From an uncultured Pelagibacteraceae bacterium (GTDB lineage Bacteria > Pseudomonadota > Alphaproteobacteria > Pelagibacterales > Pelagibacteraceae): 43,181 nucleotides of DNA. The translations under genes were made by a program, and so were the position numbers. The notes beneath the pieces are model-generated. The model searched no databases, was not told where the DNA came from, and saw only the letters and a program-made list of their open reading frames with translations. Positions 36,341 to 43,181 of this stretch are shown piece by piece. Numbering within the stretch: the stretch's first letter is position 1; every line of letters starts with the position of its first letter. Where the stretch lies: contig CACIOK010000007.1 of assembly GCA_902588255.1 (NCBI GenBank), positions 1-43,181 of the forward strand, written 5' to 3'.

Positions 36341-36796
36341 TTATTTTTTATTAATTTGAACTGAACCACCAATTTTATCAAGCTTTTCGCTAGCTGATTT
36401 TGAAATTAAATCAGCTTGTATATTTATTTTATTTTTAATTTCTCCCTTACCTAAAATTTTTAATTTTTGAGAATTTTTGCTAATTATTTTCAATTTTTTT
36501 AAAGTTTCCATATTTATAGTGTCGTTTAAACTTAATTTTTTGTTATCAATAAACATTTGGATTTTATCTAGATTAATTTTTGCAACTTTTAAACTCTTAA
36601 GTGGGTTAAACCCTCTTTTAGGTAATCTTCTATAAAGAGGCATTTGACCGCCCTCAAAACTTTTTATAGCTACGCCAGATCGAGATTTTTGACCTTTAAC
36701 TCCTCTACCTGAAGTTTTACCTTTACCCGAACCAATTCCTCTACCTACTCTAATTTTTTTTCTTAAAATTTTTTCAGTTGTATTTAATGAAGTCAT
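36341..36796 (-). CDS. rplO: 50S ribosomal protein L15
   Basis: Large-subunit protein, 151 residues. The N-terminal Gly/Lys/Arg-rich arm (G-R-G-I-G-S-G-K-G-K-T-S-G-R-G) and the F-E-G-G-Q-M-P-L-Y-R-R-L-P-K-R-G-F motif near 50-66 define L15. Its ATG shares one base with the rpsE stop (TAATG at 36796), with GAGGA just before it. In most bacteria rpmD (L30) lies between rpsE and rplO; here no space exists for it. Confidence 0.95.
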   Translation of the reverse strand: MTSLNTTEKILRKKIRVGRGIGSGKGKTSGRGVKGQKSRSGVAIKSFEGGQMPLYRRLPKRGFNPLKSLKVAKINLDKIQMFIDNKKLSLNDTINMETLKKLKIISKNSQKLKILGKGEIKNKINIQADLISKSASEKLDKIGGSVQINKK

Positions 36797-37299
36797 TATC
36801 CTCTTTTTTCTATAATTTCAGAAATTTTTTTATTTCTTATAATTGATATTTGTTTTGGAGATGTTTGATTGTTAAGAGCTTTCAGAGTAGCTCTTATAAC
36901 ATTGTGTGGATTTGCAGTTCCCATTGATTTTGCAACAATATCTCTAATACCTAAGACTTCACAAACAGCCCTAACTGGTCCACCTGCTATTATACCTGTA
37001 CCCTTAGGTGCGGACCTTAATTTAATTTTTCCAGCACCATCTTTTCCATAAACATCATGATGTATAGTTCTTCCTTCTCTTAATGGAATTTGTATAAGTT
37101 TTCTCCTTGCCATTTCATTGGCCTTTTTAATAGCATCAGGTACTTGTTTTGCTTTAGCATGAGCAATACCAATTTTTCCATTTTGATTTCCTACAACAAC
37201 TAAAGCTGAAAAACCAAATCTTCTACCACCTTTAACTACTTTGGTAATTCTGTTAATATGAACTAACTTTTCAAGTATATCGTCTTTTACTTTATCCAT
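36796..37299 (-). CDS. rpsE: 30S ribosomal protein S5
   Basis: Small-subunit protein at the mRNA entry, important for decoding accuracy. It has 167 residues with a dsRBD-like N-terminal half (V-V-K-G-G-R-R-F-G-F-S-A-L-V-V-V-G) and a C-terminal half with G-T-G-I-I-A-G-G-P-V-R-A-V near 100-112. Position between rplR and rplO is standard apart from the missing rpmD. It overlaps rplO by one base. Confidence 0.96.
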   Translation of the reverse strand: MDKVKDDILEKLVHINRITKVVKGGRRFGFSALVVVGNQNGKIGIAHAKAKQVPDAIKKANEMARRKLIQIPLREGRTIHHDVYGKDGAGKIKLRSAPKGTGIIAGGPVRAVCEVLGIRDIVAKSMGTANPHNVIRATLKALNNQTSPKQISIIRNKKISEIIEKRG

Positions 37300-37301
37300 A
37301 A

Positions 37302-37658
37302 TTAAAATTCCATTCCATTTTTTCTTAAAGTTTCAGCAAAAATTTTTACTCTGCCATGATATTTGTAGACACCTCTATCAAAATAAACTTTTGTTATTTT
37401 TTTTTCTTGAGCTTTTTTTGCCAGTAGCTCAGCAACAGCTTTTGATAAATCTGTTTTATTTTTCATTTTTAAACTTTTTATATCTTTTTCTATCGATGAA
37501 GCTGAAAATAAAGTTTTAGAATTTACATCATCAATGATTTGAGCAGAAATATTTTTGCTAGATCTTGAAACGCAAAGTCTGAATCTTTCAGATTTTGCAA
37601 CTTTTTTAATTTTGTTTTTAATCCTAAATCTTTTTCGATCTAATGTGCTAAGTTTCAT
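37302..37658 (-). CDS. rplR: 50S ribosomal protein L18
   Basis: 5S rRNA-binding large-subunit protein, 118 residues. Family features are [15 protein letters not shown] near 27-41 and the C-terminal [13 protein letters not shown] motif. Its ATG overlaps the rplF stop by one base (TAATG at 37658). Confidence 0.95.
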   Translation of the reverse strand: MKLSTLDRKRFRIKNKIKKVAKSERFRLCVSRSSKNISAQIIDDVNSKTLFSASSIEKDIKSLKMKNKTDLSKAVAELLAKKAQEKKITKVYFDRGVYKYHGRVKIFAETLRKNGMEF

Positions 37659-38197
37659 TATTTTTTCTTTCCTTCTTTTCTAAGAACATACTGACCCTGT
37701 TCTCTAATACCTTTGCCCTTATAAGGTTCTGGTGGTCTCAATGACTTAATTTTTGAAACTACTTCACCCACTAACTGTTTATCATGACCACTGATTTTAA
37801 CTATAGTCTGCTTTTCAACAACAACCTTTATACCCTCCGGGATATCAAAATTAATATCATGACTAAACCCTAGTTGCATATTTATTTGTTTACCCTTCAA
37901 TGCTGCTCTATACCCAACACCAGTAAGTTCTAAAACTTTTTCATAACCCTTACTAATGCCTATTATAGCATTATTCAGTAGACTTCTATTCATGCCCCAC
38001 AATCTTTTTGTATCTTGATCTATTTTTTTTGGTTTTATGGATATATCTTTTCCATCATTTATTTTTAAATCAAATATATTTAAATCAATATTGATATTTT
38101 TCTTACCTAGCGGTCCATCTAAATTTAAAATTGAACCGTTTAGGACAACTTTTACTTTTTCGGGTATCGAAATATTTATTTTTCCAATTTTTGACAT
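37658..38197 (-). CDS. rplF: 50S ribosomal protein L6
   Basis: Large-subunit protein close to the sarcin-ricin loop and factor-binding site, 179 residues made of two similar domains. The C-terminal signature [10 protein letters not shown] near 155-164 is clear, as is [10 protein letters not shown] near 88-97. TAATG junctions join it to rpsH upstream and rplR downstream. AAGG sits about 8 bases before its ATG. Confidence 0.96.
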   Translation of the reverse strand: MSKIGKINISIPEKVKVVLNGSILNLDGPLGKKNINIDLNIFDLKINDGKDISIKPKKIDQDTKRLWGMNRSLLNNAIIGISKGYEKVLELTGVGYRAALKGKQINMQLGFSHDINFDIPEGIKVVVEKQTIVKISGHDKQLVGEVVSKIKSLRPPEPYKGKGIREQGQYVLRKEGKKK

Positions 38198-38592
38198 TAA
38201 AATACCTTACAAATTATTTCTCCACCAACTTTTTGTTTTCTTGCGTCTAAGTCGGTCATTACACCTTTAGGAGTAGAGATTATTGCTATACCTAAACCAT
38301 TATTTATTTTAGGAAGACTTTCTGCACTAGAAAATATTCTTCTTCCTGGTTTTGATACTCTTTCTATTGTGCTAATCACAGGGTTGCCAGAGTGATATTT
38401 TAGATTAATTGAAAGTGTAGGCTTTTTTGTTTCTTCATTAATTTTGTAATCATTTATATACCCTTCACTTTTCAATATTTCAGATATACTAATTTTAAAA
38501 TTTGAAGAAGGAAGTTCTACTACTTTATGGTTACGCATCTGAGCGTTTTTTATTCTTGCAATCATATCCCCTATCGGGTCACTTAAACTCAT
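38197..38592 (-). CDS. rpsH: 30S ribosomal protein S8
   Basis: Early-assembly protein that binds 16S rRNA and, in enteric bacteria, represses the spc operon. It has 131 residues. D-P-I-G-D-M-I-A-R-I-K-N-A at 5-17 and the C-terminal I-I-S-T-P-K-G-V-M-T-D near 105-115 are typical. No S8-target-like structure could be confirmed near rplE by eye, so autogenous regulation here is unknown. Confidence 0.96.
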   Translation of the reverse strand: MSLSDPIGDMIARIKNAQMRNHKVVELPSSNFKISISEILKSEGYINDYKINEETKKPTLSINLKYHSGNPVISTIERVSKPGRRIFSSAESLPKINNGLGIAIISTPKGVMTDLDARKQKVGGEIICKVF

Positions 38593-38602
38593 AATTTCCT
38601 TT

Positions 38603-38908
38603 CTACCAGCTTGATTTTACCATTCCTGGAATTTTACCTTCCAGCCCTAATTTTCTTAAGGCAATTCTAGATATTTTTAATTTTCTATAAACCGCATGTG
38701 GTCTACCTGTTATTTGACACCTATTCATTACTCTAACCTTGGCTGAATTTCTTGGCAGCTTCGAGAGTTTTTGTTGTGCTTTAAATCGTTCCTCCAAAGT
38801 AAGTTTTTTATTCATAATTATTTTTTTTAATGCTTTTCGTTTTTTAAAAAATTTATTAGAAAGCTTTATTCTTCTATTATTTTTATTTATTGCGCTTAGT
38901 TTAGCCAT
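38603..38908 (-). CDS. rpsN: 30S ribosomal protein S14, zinc-free type
   Basis: Small-subunit head protein, 101 residues. The C-terminal [14 protein letters not shown] near 62-75 and the end G-M-V-K-S-S-W are diagnostic. It is the long type without the CxxC zinc ribbon of short S14 proteins. It lies between rplE and rpsH, the normal spc order. Confidence 0.95.
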   Translation of the reverse strand: MAKLSAINKNNRRIKLSNKFFKKRKALKKIIMNKKLTLEERFKAQQKLSKLPRNSAKVRVMNRCQITGRPHAVYRKLKISRIALRKLGLEGKIPGMVKSSW

Positions 38909-38910
38909 AT

Positions 38911-39465
38911 TTAATTTGCTCCTTTGTTTTTAAATGGAAAGTTTAATTTTTTAAGTAATTCAAAACTATGATCTTTAGATTTAGAGCTTATAACAATGGT
39001 GATATCAAGCCCTCTAATTTTATCTACTTTATCAAAATTAACTTCAGGAAAAATTATGTGTTCTTTTATTCCAAAAGTATAATTTCCAAATTTATCAAAA
39101 CCATCTGATGATAAACCTCTAAAATCTTTGATTCTTGGTAGCGCTATGTTTACAAGTCTATCAATAAATTCATACATTTTGTTTTTTCTTAATGTTACCT
39201 TAAGTCCTGCATTTGTTCCTTTTCTAGTTTTAAAGTTGGATATTGATTTTTTAAACTTTGTTACGACTGGTTTTTGTCCACCAATACTAGCTAAATCTTG
39301 TTCACAGGATTTAACTATTTTATTATCATTGCCATCTAAACCTAGGCCCATATTAATAACCACTTTTGTTAAATTAGGTGTCATATAAATATTTTTTAAT
39401 CCAAATTTTTCTTTTAAAGATGGTTGTATTTCTTTAATGAAAAGTTCTTTTAATCTTGGTGTCAT
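38911..39465 (-). CDS. rplE: 50S ribosomal protein L5
   Basis: 5S rRNA-binding protein of the central protuberance that touches P-site tRNA. It has 184 residues. Motifs include K-V-V-I-N-M-G-L-G near 50-58, I-G-G-Q-K-P-V-V-T near 77-85 and the R-I-K-D-F-R-G-L near 130-137. Gaps to both neighbours are two bases. Confidence 0.96.
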   Translation of the reverse strand: MTPRLKELFIKEIQPSLKEKFGLKNIYMTPNLTKVVINMGLGLDGNDNKIVKSCEQDLASIGGQKPVVTKFKKSISNFKTRKGTNAGLKVTLRKNKMYEFIDRLVNIALPRIKDFRGLSSDGFDKFGNYTFGIKEHIIFPEVNFDKVDKIRGLDITIVISSKSKDHSFELLKKLNFPFKNKGAN

Positions 39466-39467
39466 TT

Positions 39468-39716
39468 TTATTTTTTAACCTCTTTTTTTTTATTATTTTT
39501 CTCTTCAATAATTAATGCTAAGTTTGATAGGTTAAGAAAATTTTCTTTAGAAACAATCTCACCCTTTTTTTCTTTTGTGGTTTTAACATGCTTCTTTACC
39601 ATATTTAGTCCTTTAACTTTTGCTCTATTATTTGATCTATCAATTTCAATAATTTCACCCTCTTTTTTTTTATCTTTTCCTGCTAAAATTTTTACTTTAT
39701 TACCTTTTTTAATCAT
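39468..39716 (-). CDS. rplX: 50S ribosomal protein L24, short form
   Basis: Assembly-initiating large-subunit protein with a KOW motif. It has only 82 residues, about 20 fewer than the common 100-105. The KOW part is present ([15 protein letters not shown] near 2-16), with [10 protein letters not shown] near 34-43. The C-terminal zone is reduced and ends in a Lys/Asn/Glu-rich tail. The start is supported by the tight two-base gap to rplN. Confidence 0.93.
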   Translation of the reverse strand: MIKKGNKVKILAGKDKKKEGEIIEIDRSNNRAKVKGLNMVKKHVKTTKEKKGEIVSKENFLNLSNLALIIEEKNNKKKEVKK

Positions 39717-39718
39717 TT

Positions 39719-40087
39719 TTATAGAACCTCCGGTGCAAGAGAAATTATTTTCATTTGCCCTTTACTTCTTAACTCTCTAGTTACTGGGCCAAAAATTCTT
39801 GTTCCAACAGGCTCACCTTTTTCGTCAACTAACACTGCGGCGTTATTATCGAATTTAACTTTTGATCCATCGTTTCTATGAATGCCTTTTTTCACACGAA
39901 CAACTACGGCTTTATGAACAGATCCTTTTTTAACTTTACCTTTAGGTATAGCCTCTTTTACAGCTATCACTATTGTATCGCCAATACTTGCATACCTTCT
40001 TTTTGAACCTCCAAGTACTTTTATGCACTCAATTCTTTTTGCTCCAGTATTGTCAGCAACTAATAGTTCTGTTTGCACTTGTATCAT
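39719..40087 (-). CDS. rplN: 50S ribosomal protein L14
   Basis: Large-subunit interface protein, 122 residues, standard length. M-I-Q-V-Q-T at the start, D-N-T-G-A-K-R near 12-18 and the conserved V-K[11 protein letters not shown] motif near 59-70 confirm it. It overlaps the rpsQ stop by four bases (ATGA). Confidence 0.96.
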   Translation of the reverse strand: MIQVQTELLVADNTGAKRIECIKVLGGSKRRYASIGDTIVIAVKEAIPKGKVKKGSVHKAVVVRVKKGIHRNDGSKVKFDNNAAVLVDEKGEPVGTRIFGPVTRELRSKGQMKIISLAPEVL

Positions 40088-40320
40088 TTTTGACTCTCCA
40101 TGACCTGAAATTTTTTGTTTTTTGAAAATGGTTTACTTTCAATTATTGAAACTTTATCGCCAGTTTTAAATTTATTATTTTCATCATGAGCATTATATTT
40201 CTTTTTTACTTTAATTATTTTTTTAAGGATAGGATGTTGATATTTCCTTTCAACAAGAACAGTTATAGTCTTATTTGGCTTATCACTAACAACCACTCCT
40301 GATAATATTTTTTTAGGCAT
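40084..40320 (-). CDS. rpsQ: 30S ribosomal protein S17
   Basis: Small-subunit OB-fold protein important in early assembly, 78 residues. [14 protein letters not shown] near 8-21 and the later [12 protein letters not shown] motif fit S17. It overlaps rpmC by eight bases and rplN by four. Confidence 0.95.
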   Translation of the reverse strand: MPKKILSGVVVSDKPNKTITVLVERKYQHPILKKIIKVKKKYNAHDENNKFKTGDKVSIIESKPFSKNKKFQVMESQK

Positions 40321-40504
40321 TTAATTTTCCTTTTAAAAGAGTTTTTAGTCTTGCTATTGTTTTTTTTGTTTCATTAAACTTTGCAGGATTTGAAACTTGT
40401 GAGTTAATTTTTTGAAATCTTAAATTAAATAAATCTTTTTTCATTTTATCTAAATTCTTAATTGCTTGTGCTTTTGTTAATTTATTTAATTCCTTTTTCT
40501 TCAT
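40313..40504 (-). CDS. rpmC: 50S ribosomal protein L29
   Basis: Small helical-hairpin protein at the peptide tunnel exit, 63 residues, near standard size. L-F-N-L-R-F-Q near 31-37 is the family signature, followed by the arginine-rich helix around T-I-A-R-L-K-T. It lies between rplP and rpsQ, overlapping both. Confidence 0.94.
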   Translation of the reverse strand: MKKKELNKLTKAQAIKNLDKMKKDLFNLRFQKINSQVSNPAKFNETKKTIARLKTLLKGKLNA

Positions 40505-40914
40505 TAAGAAATCCTTTTAATAAATTTTGTTTTAATTGGTAATTTGGCCGATGCTTTATATAGTGCTTCTTTTGCTATTTGTTCAGACACACCGTCAATT
40601 TCAAATAAAATTCTTCCAGGTTTAACTCTACAAGCCCAAAACTCGGGTGATCCTTTGCCTTTTCCCATTCTAACCTCTACTGGTTTTTTTGAGACAGGTA
40701 TATTTGGAAATATTCTTGTCCAAACTCTTCCTTGTCTTTTCATATGTCTTGTAAGAGCAACTCTTGCTGCTTCTATTTGTTTTCCTATAACTCTATCTGG
40801 CGACATTGCTTTTAATGCAAATGCACCATAATTTATCAAATTGGCTCTTGATGCATACCCGTGAATTCTACCTTTGTGAGCTTTTCTAAATTTTGATCTA
40901 GTTGGTTGTAACAT
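40504..40914 (-). CDS. rplP: 50S ribosomal protein L16
   Basis: Large-subunit protein near the A site, 136 residues. [11 protein letters not shown] at the start, the [13 protein letters not shown] near 47-59 and the [10 protein letters not shown] motif near 82-91 are diagnostic. A TAATG junction joins it to rpmC. Confidence 0.97.
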   Translation of the reverse strand: MLQPTRSKFRKAHKGRIHGYASRANLINYGAFALKAMSPDRVIGKQIEAARVALTRHMKRQGRVWTRIFPNIPVSKKPVEVRMGKGKGSPEFWACRVKPGRILFEIDGVSEQIAKEALYKASAKLPIKTKFIKRIS

Positions 40915-40916
40915 AA

Positions 40917-41576
40917 TTATTTTTTATTAGTCTCTTGACTAAACTCCTTAGTAAAAATTTCACCTTTATAAATCCATACTTTAATACCTATGATTCCATA
41001 TGTTGTTAACGCCTCAGACTCAGCATAGTCAATATCAGCACGTAAAGTATGTGAAGGTATACTTCCTTCTCGTAACCATTCAGTTCTAGCTATTTCATTT
41101 CCACCAAGCCTACCACTTATAGAAACTTTTATTCCTTTTGCCCCCAATCTTAATGCTGATTGCATTGATCTCTTCATAGCTCTCCTATAAGAAATTCTTT
41201 TGACTAATTGTTGAGCAATGTTCTCTGCTACTAAAAAACTATTGGTTTCAGGCTTTTTTACTTCTTTTATGTTTAAATTTACTTCGTTAGAAGTAATAGC
41301 TGATAGCTTATTTTTAATTTTTTCTATATCACTTCCCTTTTTTCCAATTACAAAACCAGGTCTTGATGTATAAATCGTTACAAAACATTTTTTAGATGTT
41401 CGTTCAATCATTACTTTTGATACACCAGAATTAATTACATTTTTTTTAATAAACTCTCTAATTTTAAAATCTTCTATTAAATAATTTCCAAAATCTTTCT
41501 TCTTAGCATACCAAACAGAATCCCAACCTCTGTTTATTCCTAATCTTAAACCGACCGGATTAACTTTTTGACCCAT
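40917..41576 (-). CDS. rpsC: 30S ribosomal protein S3
   Basis: Small-subunit head protein at the mRNA entry tunnel with helicase-associated residues, 219 residues. [13 protein letters not shown] at the start, the KH-domain loop V-I-G-K-K-G near 76-81 and the C-terminal [13 protein letters not shown] near 154-166 confirm it. It overlaps rplV by 17 bases, and its GGAG Shine-Dalgarno lies inside rplV. Confidence 0.97.
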   Translation of the reverse strand: MGQKVNPVGLRLGINRGWDSVWYAKKKDFGNYLIEDFKIREFIKKNVINSGVSKVMIERTSKKCFVTIYTSRPGFVIGKKGSDIEKIKNKLSAITSNEVNLNIKEVKKPETNSFLVAENIAQQLVKRISYRRAMKRSMQSALRLGAKGIKVSISGRLGGNEIARTEWLREGSIPSHTLRADIDYAESEALTTYGIIGIKVWIYKGEIFTKEFSQETNKK

Positions 41577-41961
41577 GACTCTCCATTTTTTTAACTTCAG
41601 ATAAAATTATTGTTACATTTGAATATGGTTTTAATATTGAGGCAGCTCTTCCTTTTGCTCTTGCTCTAAATCTTTTCATGGTTATTTGCTTTCCACAGTA
41701 AGCTTCTTTCACAATAAGTTTATCAATATCGTATTGATAATTATTTTCAGCATTTGCTATCGCTGATGAAATTGTTTTTTTAATATCTTTTGAAATTCTT
41801 TTTTCTGAAAAAGTTAAATCTCTGATTGCAGTATCAACTTTTTTACCTACAATTGCTTTTAAAATAGGATTTAGTTTTCTTACACTAGATCTAACGTTCT
41901 TGTTAACAGATTTAACTGTTTTTTCTTTAGTCTCTTTATTATTTCTTTTCTTTTTTCCCAT
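41560..41961 (-). CDS. rplV: 50S ribosomal protein L22, with N-terminal extension
   Basis: Large-subunit protein whose beta-hairpin lines the peptide exit tunnel. It has 133 residues. The first 25 or so residues are a Lys/Asn/Glu-rich extension compared with short L22 forms. The core has [11 protein letters not shown] near 42-52 and the tunnel-hairpin motif [12 protein letters not shown] near 95-106. A TAATG junction joins it to rpsS. Confidence 0.94.
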   Translation of the reverse strand: MGKKKRNNKETKEKTVKSVNKNVRSSVRKLNPILKAIVGKKVDTAIRDLTFSEKRISKDIKKTISSAIANAENNYQYDIDKLIVKEAYCGKQITMKRFRARAKGRAASILKPYSNVTIILSEVKKMESHGSKS

Positions 41962-42272
41962 TATTTTTTCTCTTCTTTGGTTTCAGTACCTGCCTCTTTG
42001 GCAGCCTTTTTATCAGCTGGAGTATGCCCTGCAAAAGTTCTTGTAGGTGCAAATTCACCTATTTTATGACCAACCATATCCTCTGAAATTGTTAAAGGTA
42101 TAAATTTTTTACCATTATAAATTAAAAAACTACACCCAACAAAATCTGGGATTATGGTCGATTTTCTTGACCAAGTTTTAATTGGTTTTTTATTTGTATC
42201 CTTTTTTTGTTTATCAACTTTTTTAATTAAGCTTTCTTCAACAAATGGACCTTTCCAAACTGATCTTGCCAT
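41961..42272 (-). CDS. rpsS: 30S ribosomal protein S19
   Basis: Small-subunit head protein that binds 16S rRNA together with S13. It has 103 residues, about 10 more than usual, the extra being an Ala/Lys/Glu tail. [11 protein letters not shown] at the start, [10 protein letters not shown] near 33-42 and [10 protein letters not shown] near 70-79 are typical. The order rplB-rpsS-rplV is standard. Confidence 0.96.
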   Translation of the reverse strand: MARSVWKGPFVEESLIKKVDKQKKDTNKKPIKTWSRKSTIIPDFVGCSFLIYNGKKFIPLTISEDMVGHKIGEFAPTRTFAGHTPADKKAAKEAGTETKEEKK

Positions 42273-42275
42273 AAA

Positions 42276-43109
42276 CTATTCCTTTTTCTTCTTTCTTCTT
42301 CTAACTATGTATTTATCTGTTCTTTTATTATCTCTTGTTTTTAAACCTTTTGCAGATTGGCCAGTTCTTGATACAGGGTGTCTACCTCCTGCACTCTTAC
42401 CTTCTCCACCACCATGGGGATGGTCAACCGGATTCATTACTACGCCTCTTGTATGAGGTCTTCTACCTAGCCATCTAGATCTTCCTGCTTTACCTATTTT
42501 TATGTTTTTTTGGTCAGGATTTGATAGTACTCCAATTGTTGCCAAGGACCTTGAGTCAATTTTTCTGACTTCACCTGAAGCCATTTTTATTAATGAATAA
42601 TTCCCATCTATTCCTGATATTGTTACTGAAGTTCCAGCAGATCTAGCTACTTTGCCTCCAGACCCAGGTTGCAATTCAACATTATGTATATCTATACCAA
42701 CTGGTATATCTTGTAATGGCATACAATTTCCTATTTTTATTTCTTTTTTATTGCCATTTATAATTTTATCGCCAACTTTAATTTTTTGTGGTGCTAAATA
42801 ATAATTATGTTTTCCATCATCAAACTTAACTAACATGATGTAACAAGATCTATTTGGATCATATTCTATTCTTTCAACAGTTGCTTCGACATCAAACTTT
42901 TTTCTATAAAAATCTACCTCTCTATACATTTTTTTATGTCCACCTGCTCGATTTCTTGATGTAATACGTCCATAATTATTTCTTCCTTTTCTTGAATTCT
43001 TAGGAGAAACCAGAGATTTAAAGGGTTTACCTTTCCAAAGTCCATCACGGTTAATTAAAATAGTTCCTCTAGTGGATTTAGTATAAGGTTTAAATGTTTT
43101 TAATGCCAT
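42276..43109 (-). CDS. rplB: 50S ribosomal protein L2
   Basis: Essential large-subunit protein needed for subunit joining and peptidyl-transferase function. It has 277 residues, normal length. G-R-N-N-Y-G-R-I-T-S-R-N-R-A-G-G-H-K near 42-59 and the C-terminal V-D-H-P-H-G-G-G-E-G near 228-237 (with the conserved His that affects peptidyl transfer) are intact. It follows the rplW stop by three bases. Confidence 0.97.
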   Translation of the reverse strand: MALKTFKPYTKSTRGTILINRDGLWKGKPFKSLVSPKNSRKGRNNYGRITSRNRAGGHKKMYREVDFYRKKFDVEATVERIEYDPNRSCYIMLVKFDDGKHNYYLAPQKIKVGDKIINGNKKEIKIGNCMPLQDIPVGIDIHNVELQPGSGGKVARSAGTSVTISGIDGNYSLIKMASGEVRKIDSRSLATIGVLSNPDQKNIKIGKAGRSRWLGRRPHTRGVVMNPVDHPHGGGEGKSAGGRHPVSRTGQSAKGLKTRDNKRTDKYIVRRRKKKKE

Positions 43110-43112
43110 TTT

Positions 43113-43181
43113 CTATATCCCAGTTGTCAGGTCAATACTCTGACCTTTTTTTAAAGTTATAATTGCTTTTTTATAACCCTG
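43113..43181 (-). CDS. rplW: 50S ribosomal protein L23, C-terminal fragment (cut by window edge)
   Basis: The last 22 codons and a TAG stop (43115-43113) of a minus-strand gene that enters from the right edge. The peptide G-Y-K-K-A-I-I-T-L-K-K-G-Q-S-I-D-L is the typical L23 C-terminal strand, and rplW-rplB is the universal order in the S10 operon. The start and most of the gene lie beyond the window. Confidence 0.9.
   Translation of the reverse strand, partial: QGYKKAIITLKKGQSIDLTTGI

Noticed and set aside
1-43181. CRISPR arrays, insertion sequences, prophage or integron parts
   Set aside because: No regular repeat-spacer pattern, transposase, integrase or terminal inverted repeats were seen; all genes are housekeeping types with similar composition.

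Overview
The window is strongly A+T-rich, almost without intergenic space, and carries alphaproteobacterial gene orders: dapA-smpB-rsh-pyrE-pdxJ-acpS-lepB-rnc, gatCAB, pyrB-pyrC-plsY-topA, and the S10/spc/alpha ribosomal block. Together with a heterotetrameric sarcosine oxidase operon, this points to the SAR11 clade (Pelagibacterales, 'Candidatus Pelagibacter'-like). That assignment is an inference from gene order and composition; no phylogeny was run. It is core chromosome. I see no insertion sequence, phage, CRISPR array or toxin-antitoxin module, and no gene-free stretch longer than 300 bases (the longest gap, 8403-8560, is mostly a tRNA gene).

Layout. (1) 1-6125, minus strand: dapA, smpB, folK, rsh, pyrE, pdxJ, acpS, lepB and the start of rnc, packed as one probable operon. 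(2) 6168-8402, plus: a periplasmic soluble lytic transglycosylase. (3) 8403-8495, minus: tRNA-Ser(GCU) with encoded CCA. (4) 8561-13647, plus: soxB-soxD-soxA-soxG, converting sarcosine plus tetrahydrofolate to glycine and methylene-tetrahydrofolate. (5) 13621-19751, minus: gatC-gatA-gatB, an O-methyltransferase, trhO and a MATE exporter; five of the six act or may act on tRNA. (6) 19801-26188, plus: ruvX, pyrB, a pyrC-like gene, plsY, topA and a RidA protein. (7) 26192-28302, minus: galU-ugd, making UDP-glucose and UDP-glucuronate. (8) 28334-32100: panC (+), mgtE (-), lipB (+) and a RluC-type pseudouridine synthase (-). (9) 32121-43181, minus: ribosomal genes from rplW to rpsE, then rplO-secY-adk and rpsM-rpsK-rpoA-rplQ.

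Most notable points. The O-methyltransferase and trhO are joined start-to-stop and could form a two-step route to 5-methoxyuridine at tRNA position 34. The pyrC-like protein has lost the HxH metal ligands of dihydroorotase. The single (p)ppGpp synthetase/hydrolase lacks the helical and zinc-finger/RIS region between TGS and ACT. Genes often found at these loci in relatives (rpmD, rpoZ, dprA) are absent from their usual places. All five convergent gene pairs end within 3 bases of each other or overlap, and at least thirteen same-strand junctions are one-base TAATG overlaps. No wholly new system is evident; the tRNA-modification pair is the best lead.
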